From Lactuca virosa (Eukaryota > Streptophyta > Magnoliopsida > Asterales > Asteraceae), in the NCBI GenBank assembly GCA_928212115.1, contig CAKMRJ010004445.1, forward strand, positions 4,764,081-4,828,080: a DNA stretch of 64,000 nt, written 5' to 3'. The notes under the pieces were generated by a model. The model had not been told where the DNA came from. It did not search any database and saw only the letters and a list, made by a program, of their open reading frames with translations. The translations under genes and the position numbers were made by a program. Shown one piece after another: positions 56,546 through 64,000 of the stretch. Within the stretch, counting starts at the first letter, position 1, and each line of letters begins with the position of its first letter.

Positions 56546-57021
56546 GGAGGCGAAATTTCTCGGATTTTCACACCAAAATTCACTCTCTCTCCATAATTTC
56601 TTTCTCTCTTTAGCCTATCCTAACCCTCCTAAACCCTAGGGAACCCCCTAGCACTCAAAGGAAGCCCCGAGGCTCCCGGAGTCCCGAGAAAAAGGGTCTT
56701 TTGGTTCGAAAACGCTGCTCCAAGCGAAGCCCAGTTTTCTTTAAAATCCGCTGTAAGTGAGCTACGCCTATGAAATTTTTAATATAGCTTTTAAATAATT
56801 ATAGTAATGTTATTAGGTCCTTAAAATAATTATTTGGGCTATTATTATGAGTTATATAGAGTGTTGTTTAACGCTTATATAATAATAATAATAGCTAGAC
56901 TATTAATTACTCGCGGTTAACGTTAAAACTAAACCCTAGTGGTATTCATACTAGGTTTTGTCGAAGGAAAATTATTTTGAGATAACGAAGCGCTGTTCGA
57001 GTGCAGAGTCACCACCTTTCA

Positions 57022-57733
57022 GGTGAGTGCATAGTCCCTTTCATGAACTTGATTTTAATACAAGTATTGATTGAAGTATTAAATATATGTTTATGTGCGA
57101 GTTATTTAATGTTTCCTGAAGTACGTGTTAAAGAACATACCTGATTATATATGATGATTTAGGATAAAGAGTAAACCTAAATTAATTATGGGGAATATTG
57201 GGTAGTATTTTCTTACGAGTACGAGTGAGTTATACTCAGAGAATAGAACTTTAGTATATGTCACTGATCCGGGATCATGGATTAGACATAGTCATTGTCC
57301 CTAGTCCGAGAGTATGGATTGGACATAGCCAACTGTCATTAGTCCGGGAGTATGGATTAAGACATAGACAGTTGTCCTCATTCCGGGAGTATGGATAGGA
57401 CATAGCTATTCGTCGTTAATCCGGGAGAATGATTTACACATAAACACTTGTCCCTAATCCGAGAGTATGGAATGGGCACTATTATTGATACGAGAGCATG
57501 GATTAGATCCGAGAGTATGGATTAAGTAAGAGGTAAAATTTAAGGTCCGAGAGTATGGATAGTCTCGTTGCGAGGATTAACGGGGTGGGGTAAGAGTTGC
57601 TATTATATATATGGTGAAATTGTATATTTTGTGAGTTCTAAATTATATATATGATATAACATTGTGGGATTGAAATCCCTATGTACTCACCAGGTTTCCC
57701 AACCTGACCCGCTCCAACTTATTTCTATCACAG
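57022..57733 (+). other. predicted LTR intron / structured module, A' 3' LTR
   Basis: The same 13-base pairing as the 5' copy: GGTGAGTGCATAG (57022-57034) with CTATGTACTCACC (57679-57691), then the hairpin (57691-57706) and atcacag (57727-57733). Confidence 0.55.
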
Positions 57734-58021
57734 GTTTCGATATGAAGTTACATTACACTGAGAGATTTAAAAGAGATGTAGATCACTAGTGTAAATGAAT
57801 GTAAGTTCTGTTTATGCTTATGTTTCTGTATTGACGATGACATCCCAAGGTTTGGAAAATGAATAAAAAAATACATTTCTTCGGAAATGCTTTAATAACG
57901 TATTTATTATGTTTTACTGGAAACAAATTCCGCAACACTTTTCTGTTAGAGGTTACTCTGATTTTCAAAATAAAGCATAAACAAATCCATTTTTTCTGGC
58001 CGTGAAAATGGGGATGTCACA

Positions 58022-59980
58022 GTGTTCCTTCCGACTCAAGGCATCAGCTACCACGTTAGCCTTGCCTGGGTGGTACTTGATTTCGTACTCATAATCGTTT
58101 AGCAGCTCAACCCATCTTCGCTGCCTCATGTTCAACTCGTTTTGATTTAAAATGTGCTGGAGACTCTTGTGGTCGGTGAAAATGGTGCACTTGGTACCAT
58201 AAAGGTAGTGCCTCCAAATTTTCAAGGCGAAGACCACAGCTCCTAATTCGAGATCATGGGTGGTATAATTCACCTCATGTGTTTTTAGTTGTTGGGATGC
58301 ATAAGCTATCACCTTGCCACGTTGGATGAGTACACAGCCTACACCCTGATTCGAAGCATCGCAGTAAACTATGAAGTCCTCTGTTCCCTCTGGTAGTGAT
58401 AACACTAGTGCACTACAGAGAGCTTGCTTCAGAGTTCGGAAGGCAACCTCCTGCTTTTCTGTCCATTTAAAGGGTACACCCTTCTGTGTAAGCATGGTAA
58501 GTGGCTTAGCTGTTTTGGAGAAGTTCTGAATGAATCTCTTGTAATAGCCTGCGAGACCTAAAAATTGACGAATTTCTGTGGGTGTCGCTGGGACTGCCCA
58601 TCCTTCAATGGCTTTGATCTTAGAGGGGTCCACATGTATCCCTTCTTGGCTGACAACATGACCTAAAAAGTTTACGCTACGGAGCCAGAACTCACATTTA
58701 GGGAGTTTTGCGTATAACTTTTCAGTTCGTAGGGTTTCCAAGATTTGCCGGAGATGTCGGCCGTGCTCCTCTTCGCTTCGAGAATAGACTAGAATATCGT
58801 CGATGAAAACTATGACAAAGTTGTCGAGGAATGGTCGGCAGACTCGATTCATTAGGTCCATGAATGCGGCAGGGGCATTCGTTAGACCGAAGGGCATCAC
58901 AACGAATTCATAATGTCCATAGCGGGTTCGAAAAGCAGTTTTAGGGATATCCTCTTCCCGGACCTTGAGCTGGTGGTAGCCGGACCGTAGATCTATCTTA
59001 GAGAAGTAATTTGCTCCCTGGAGCTGGTCGAACAGGTCGTCAATTCGTGGAAGTGGGTAGCGATTTTTGATAGTGAGCTTATTCAGCTCTGTATAATCGA
59101 TACACATCCTAAAGGATCCGTCCTTCTTCTTAACAAAAAGGACCGGAGCTCCCCAGGGTGAGAAGCTAGGTCTGATGAATCCTTTACTCAAGAGCTCGCT
59201 GAGTTGGCTTGACAGTTCTTGCATCTCCGCAGGAGCCAACCTATAGGGTGATTTGGCCACTGGCATAGCTCCCAGTACCAGGTCAATTCGGAACTCGACT
59301 TGTCTCTCCGGGGGTATCCCCGGAAGATCTTCGGGAAAGACGTCCGGGGAGTCGCAAGCCACTGGGATGTCCCGAATATTGACCTCTTCCTTGGACTTAT
59401 CCACTATGTGTGCCAGAAACGCCAAGTCCTTCTTTTGAAGACACTTTTGTGCCTTAATGCAAGAGATAAGACGAAGGTTCGTACTAGGTTTGTCTCCGTA
59501 TATAATTAGGGTTTCGTGATTAGGGAGATGATGGCGAACGGCCTTCTCGCGACACAAAATTTCGGCATGATGGGGGCTTAACCAGTCCATGCCGATAATC
59601 ACATCAAAACTCCTAATAGTTACAGGCATCAAGTTTATTTGAAAGGTATGCTGATTTAAAGTTAGGGTACATCCTACATAGATTTCCCCAGCTGATTCTG
59701 TTTTCCCATTAGCCATTTCCACCGTAAAGGTTTCATTAAGCCTTTGGGGTTGTTGTTTTAGCAAGTGTTTGAATTTGTTACTCACAAAGCTTCGCTCTGC
59801 TCCGGTATCAAACATGATGCATGCATATGAGTGGTTAAGGAGAAACGTACCGGTGACGACAGCGGGATCCTGAACCGCTTCTCCTTGCCCCATAGTCAGC
59901 ACTCTTCCTGCTGCTCCTGTCGCCTGGGGTGTTCGCATAGGGACAATTTCGTCTGAAATGTCCAGTCTTCCCGCACCCAT
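58022..59980 (-). pseudogene. protease-RT-RNase H of element C (open, cut by A')
   Basis: An uninterrupted frame of about 650 codons. Protease MFDTGAERSFVS lies at about 59815-59780 and IIGMDWLSPHHAE near 59600-59570. The linker has FPEDLPGIPPERQVEF. RT has WGAPVLFVKKKDGSFRMCIDY (about 59155-59095) and FIDDILVYS (about 58810-58785). RNase H has TDHKSLQHIL and HPGKANVVADALSRK (about 58175-58040). The gene stops at the A' insertion just after RNase H; the last ~18 residues of the open frame are A' LTR sequence. Gag and pol frames overlap and differ near 59950, so a shift or frameshift mutation lies there. Confidence 0.9.
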
Positions 59981-60010
59981 AACAGGTATAACTGGCTCCG
60001 TCCTTGGTGG

Positions 60011-60052
<42 letters not shown>

Positions 60053-61113
60053 AGTTGTTGTGCATCTGGTTTTGTGGAAACTGGGCCTTACAATATTTTG
60101 CGGTATGACCCTTTCGGTTGCATCTTGTGCTCATCATCTCTCTGCATTCCCCGAGGTGATGGTAGTTACACTTGTTAAACTTGGGAAGATTCCCTGTGTA
60201 CTGCCTCGGAGTATTCGGCATGGATGAGGCTGGAGCATGTGGTGCTGGGGTAGCTTGGGTTGCTGCATGGATAGTCACTGTCTGATGCTTCTTAGATGAC
60301 TCTGAGTTCTGTTTACCTCTTCTCTTGTTACTCTTTCCTTTCTTTTTCTCTTCTTCCTTCTTAACATCCGCTTCCACGATCTTAACACTCTTCTTGTTGC
60401 CATGATCATACAGTTTCTTGGCCAATCTTTTGGCGCTATCAAACATCTAAGGGTTTGCCGCAATGACATTCCCTTGGATAGGTGCAGTCAATCCCCAGAT
60501 GAACCACTCAATCTTTTTCCCTTATGAGGTGATCCTACCCGGACACAGAAGGGATAACTCGCTAGACCTGGATATGTATGCTTCGATGTTGGAGTTCTGA
60601 ACCGTCAAGTTCAACAATTCTTGTTCCATCTTTTGTATCTCGCCTCGAGGACAGTACTCTGCCAACATCATTTCCTTCAGTTCTTCCCAGGGCATCGCGT
60701 TTGCCACTGGATGAGTCATGGCTTTAATGTGACCATTCCACCATGAAAGAGCTTGATCAAGAAAGGTACATGCTGCGAACTTGACCTTGCACCCATCTGG
60801 ACACCCGCAAATTTCAAAGACGGATTCGATTTTTCTCAATCCACCTCTTTAGGGTTATGACGCCTCCCGTTCCATTGAAGGTTCGTGGTTTGGCGTTGGT
60901 GAAGTCTTTGTAAGAGCATGTTTTGGTAGGTCCTTGATTTATTCCATTGTTTGAACTTCCAACTCCCTGCCCGTTTCCTCCGCCATTGTTCCCCTGGTGG
61001 ATTTGTGCCATGGCTGCTGTGACTGCAGCAGATACAGCGGCTTGAAACGCGGCTGAGTTGACTTCCGGTGGTGTCGGTGGTTGGTTATTTCCGCGGTTTG
61101 GTCTCTGAGGCAT
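59835..61113 (-). pseudogene. gag, element C
   Basis: It starts at ATG 61113 (MPQRPNRGNN, then an alanine-rich VSAAVTAAMAQI helix). The capsid part has PRTFNGTGG, SWWNGHI and LAEYCPRGE. A frameshift near 60830 and stops near 60522 and 60448 break it. The C-terminal part has a lysine-rich stretch, a degenerate knuckle (CNRKGHTAKYC), a run of about 17 asparagines, and a good knuckle CYGCGKTGHFRRNC (about 59990-59950). Confidence 0.85.
60010..60052 (-). repeat. trinucleotide repeat coding polyasparagine in gag
   Basis: About 14-15 AAC units (TTG/TGT on the plus strand) between the two zinc knuckles of the C gag. Confidence 0.95.
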
Positions 61114-61489
61114 CTTGCTGTTATGGAACAGAAAGATGTTGAGTATGAATTGTTTTTAAGTTGAAGATTTCGTGAATCGATTTTTGTATCTAAGTGTTCC
61201 CATAAATTCACACCACAGAATAATAGTATAAAAACACATAGCAGGTCACAACATCACCATAAAACACATAATATTTTTCACTACTAATATCCGTACTTTG
61301 ATAAATGAAAATTTGCTCGAAAGAGCATACATAGAGGTACAAAGTTCGACAGCATAACGACTCTATGAGTAGTGTAATCACTTAAACATGGAGTCGGTAG
61401 TACATAATATAGCGAACATGGAGAACCTAGCACTAGTAGGGAAAAGCTGGTCCTAACACACTAGGAAGCGCCAAATGGCGATAGTGAGA

Positions 61490-61894
61490 TCATATGCCGA
61501 AGTGTTGTGCCAAGAACTGGGCCATCTCAGTCATTTCTCCAATGACTTCATCTCTTTCCTGCTCCGCCTGCACCGCTCGTGCTTCCATGGCGAATAGTTG
61601 TTGTTGTAGTGCGGCAGCCTCAGCCTCCAGAGAACGATTCTCTCTTACGGTATTTGCTGGTGGGGCGGGGTGGTTCTGTGGTGTCTCGCCCATAGGTGGT
61701 GTGAAGGAGGCTTCGTCTGTGTCTCCTTCTTCCTCCATATCGTCACTGGTCTCATCAAACTCGTAGTCTGTGTCTGTGTACTCGTCGGGTCCAACGCCGT
61801 GTGCTCTCCCTTGCTCTTCCCCCATGTCGTCCTCAATCATCCCACGGGCCACCAAGACCTGATGAAACTGGATGCCCTGATGCTCCTCTTCCAT
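61490..61894 (-). CDS. extra ORF between PBS and gag, element C (acidic, coiled-coil)
   Basis: An intact 134-codon frame not matching any gag or pol domain I know. The start is set at ATG 61894 because it sits in a strong context (CCACCATGG); an in-frame ATG at 61915 is possible. Residues ~25-65 are very acidic (YTDTDYEFDETSDDMEEEGD), then a proline-rich spacer, then a likely coiled coil of ~45 residues rich in A, E, Q and L (ENRSLEAEAAALQQQL onward) to the end. An acceptor-like CCCTCACAG lies just before the start. No zinc finger, signal peptide or membrane span is visible. Function unknown; an accessory protein on the element's own transcript is possible. Confidence 0.55.
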   Translation of the reverse strand: MEEEHQGIQFHQVLVARGMIEDDMGEEQGRAHGVGPDEYTDTDYEFDETSDDMEEEGDTDEASFTPPMGETPQNHPAPPANTVRENRSLEAEAAALQQQLFAMEARAVQAEQERDEVIGEMTEMAQFLAQHFGI

Positions 61895-62315
61895 GGTGGC
61901 TGTGAGGGGGAACACGTAAGGAGGTATATAAATAAGCTATTATTAAACCTAAAATATTTTTAGTTGTTATAAAAATTGGGTTGATGCATTCCTCTTGTTT
62001 AATGATAGAGTATGCCTTGGGTTTACTGACCATCGCGATCTTTCCAGGGCATGTGATAGTTGTATTACGAAGAAATGTAGTTGATCAGGCTACATTCATC
62101 CATAATACAACTGTGAACAGTCCTGGCTTAATCGGGATGTCAGATTCTCCTAATTGTTTTATTCGAGTTGTTATTGTGTTCGTTTTTCTAAGTCGCACAA
62201 ATAAGAGTGTTTATTGGTATATTTTATTTTTTTTGTTCAGAGTTATTTAGTCCCTTGATGGGTTTATAGTTGCATATCAATGTGTGGTTAGATATGCTAG
62301 TTCACTATAAACAGT

Positions 62316-62327
62316 GCTTTGATACCA
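62316..62327 (-). other. primer binding site, element C
   Basis: TGGTATCAAAGC on the minus strand, three bases from the LTR end, one change from the usual initiator tRNA-Met type site. Confidence 0.85.
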
Positions 62328-62330
62328 ACC

Positions 62331-64000
62331 TGTCACACCCCCGAACCAGACGGCGGAAACGTCCGAGGGCTCGCGTGACTTAAATTGAAATATCATCACA
62401 ATGAATATATATGAAACATAACACATGCATCACCAACCATTACATAGTACAACTCGCATTGTTACATCGAGTACAAGGTTTAGATTACATGATTTCAAAA
62501 TATAAAGTGTTTGGTGATTAGCTACTACAAAAGAAAACTTTCAACACACCGGATGCCTCCTTGTCTAATGATTACCTGAGAATACAAGTTATTTTGAAAA
62601 CGGTCAACATATATAATGTTGGTGAGTTCATAAGTGTGTTTGAGGTAAAGTAGTTTATGTCATTGGCAAAACCCAGAAAATCCGATATTTTCTGTAATAA
62701 AACTTTCTTGAAAATTATTGTGATGATCCTGTAAGTATATACGTGAATGATTTCAAAACATGAATAAATGAGAAGTTTTTGCTTTATAATGTTTGAAAGT
62801 ACAAGTGAGTAAGATTTATTTCCTCGGAAAACCCAATGTCTTCCGAATAAAAGTTATGATTGTTTTGCTTCATTGAATCGTTACATCGAATGAATATGAT
62901 TTCCCTTGATTAATGATCTTCCTTTGATTAATGATTTCCCTTGATTAATGATTTCCTCTGATTAATGATTTCCCCTGATTAATGATGTCGGATTTCTACG
63001 TGAATCGTTATAACCATGCATGATAATGACTAGTTCGTCTGTCTTGGTATTCTAATGAACACCGAATTTGATCTTAAGACTTTGTCACCCTAGACTGGCC
63101 GAGTCTAACTGTAGCGAACAGCTTAGGTGTGGGGGAGTCACCCCCGTATAGATCTATACACAAACTCTCGCTCTCCCTCCAGGAGACTTTGATTACAACT
63201 ACAGACTACGACCGACACTTATTGGTGTCACCCGTTATTACTCACTCAATCGACATGAGTTTGATTAACCTTGATTAATGATCGAATTTTATTTTATACG
63301 AAAAGAAGGTAAGCCTAACAGACGAGGAAAAGAGGACTACTAGGCCCTACTAATTTCGTATGTTATATAAGGCTGTCGAGTATACGAAAAGCGCGTTGGC
63401 CCCTTTCGCATATAATTTACTTGGACCTTACTAGTAATGCATAATGGGCCACTGAGGCCTAATAGCATGCAAAAACCATTGAGGGTCCATTAAACATGTA
63501 ATTGGGTCACAGGAGGCCCAATAGTCATGTGTTATCATTGTTAGGCCCGAAAGTCATGTCAATGGGCCACGAAGGCCCAATAAGCATGATTAGGATCTTT
63601 CAAGCCCAACAATTTGAATATTTACTTTTTTTAGGTATAGTATAATTGTCGGAAGCTTGATTGAACAATTTTAACATTTGTAACGACACGAGGCTTGTCG
63701 ATTGTTTATAACGACATTTAAAAATATATGTATATTCTTCATTCTATTTTCATAAGTTGTAATTGGGTATTTTTGACCCAAATATCTTAATAATAAAATA
63801 ATTGATTCAAAATATTGGTTTGACCTATTCAGCCATTCTTCAATAAAAAATGACAATCTTAGTCCCTTATAAAAAAAAGACATTTTAGGTCCCTAAAACC
63901 ATTTTCTTGACATTTTTTGATCCATAGACTTGTTTAAGTAATGTTTTTAGCTCAAAATTTACTCTTTGGCAGTTTCAGCCCTCTCAGCAAAGAGTTTTTT
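62331..64000 (-). repeat. 5' LTR of element C (3' portion, runs off the window)
   Basis: Near-identical to 46741-48420, including hairpin (62605-62621), second arm GGTGAGTTCATA (62621-62632) and tandem array. The donor-like arm, U3 and target duplication are beyond the edge. Confidence 0.9.

Larger units (their letters stand above)
51602..58021 (+). mobile_element. Element A': gag-less relative of A, nested in C
   Basis: LTRs of 2474 and ~2401 bp surround ~1.5 kb with PBS, pre-gag hairpin, a few codons of gag, the conserved hairpin and a rearranged right end. The flanking five bases are gtatt (51597-51601) and gtgtt (58022-58026), a target duplication with one change. The LTRs are clearly related to those of A (same module, TATA context and ends) but a different subfamily. 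It carries no protein gene. Confidence 0.9.
55621..58021 (+). repeat. 3' LTR of element A' (start replaced)
   Basis: It is nearly identical to 51640-54075 apart from small indels, such as the gcgtacg segment near 56400. It lacks the first ~38 bases. It ends gatgtcaca at 58021. Confidence 0.9.
46741..64000 (-). mobile_element. Ty3/gypsy chromovirus C with very long LTRs
   Basis: Minus-strand element entering from beyond the right edge: 5' LTR (62331-64000 and further), PBS, extra ORF, gag, protease-RT-RNase H, integrase, polypurine tract, 3' LTR (46741-50035). Pol is split by nested element A' (51602-58021). It was inserted into the Athila LTR; left flank agtga. Apart from the nested insertion, few lesions are seen (one gag frameshift, two or three stops), so it is the youngest chromovirus here besides A'. 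Confidence 0.9.

Noticed and set aside
61494..61766. Plus-strand frame of 90 codons overlapping the extra ORF of C
   Set aside because: Antisense to the minus-strand ORF, which has the better start context and runs with the element's transcription.

Overview
This window is plant nuclear DNA made almost wholly of LTR retrotransposons inserted beside and inside one another. No host gene, tRNA or rRNA gene, CRISPR array or bacterial feature was found. The chromovirus-type Ty3/gypsy pol genes, an Athila-type element, a Ty1/copia derivative and many palindromes of the form ACTCGNCGAGT suggest an Asteraceae genome. Lettuce (Lactuca) is my best guess, but it rests on recollection of similar sequence and no database was searched.

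Layout. 1-6036: 3' half of a decayed chromovirus (element 1) with its 3' LTR. 6037-13891: a second chromovirus (element 2) with a truncated 5' LTR, near-complete gag-pol with several stops, and a 1.9 kb 3' LTR. 13892-16696: fragment of a third, badly eroded relative (element 3). 16697-24236: a Ty1/copia derivative with a broken gag, no visible pol and a hairpin-rich leader. 24237-25606 and 32765-33149: pieces of an old gypsy element (D). D is split by element A (25607-32759), a gag-only element with a perfect 5-bp target duplication (accaa). 33150-37984, minus strand: 5'-truncated chromovirus B. 37985-46740, minus strand: an Athila element that has lost its integrase but keeps remnants of gag, protease, RT-RNase H and the ATHILA ORF. 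46741-64000, minus strand: chromovirus C with 3.3 kb LTRs and an extra small ORF ahead of gag. C is split between RNase H and integrase by A' (51602-58021), a gag-less relative of A.

How the parts relate. None of these elements looks able to move by itself. A and A' keep only the parts they need in cis (LTRs, primer binding site, polypurine tract and a conserved hairpin), and A also keeps gag, so they must have used enzymes from related complete elements. Nearly all premature stops can be explained by C-to-T or G-to-A changes, as expected for long-methylated DNA.

Most notable signal. Every gypsy chromovirus-type LTR with enough sequence has the same ordered module: a GTGAGT splice-donor-like site, a family-specific short tandem array, a segment of about 11-13 nt complementary to the donor segment, a short hairpin, and an acceptor-like CAG. 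The sequences differ between families while the pairing is kept. I read this as a structured intron or RNA switch inside the LTR. A second conserved 57-59 nt hairpin, also with compensatory changes, lies in the internal regions of four elements and may be a packaging or mobilisation signal.
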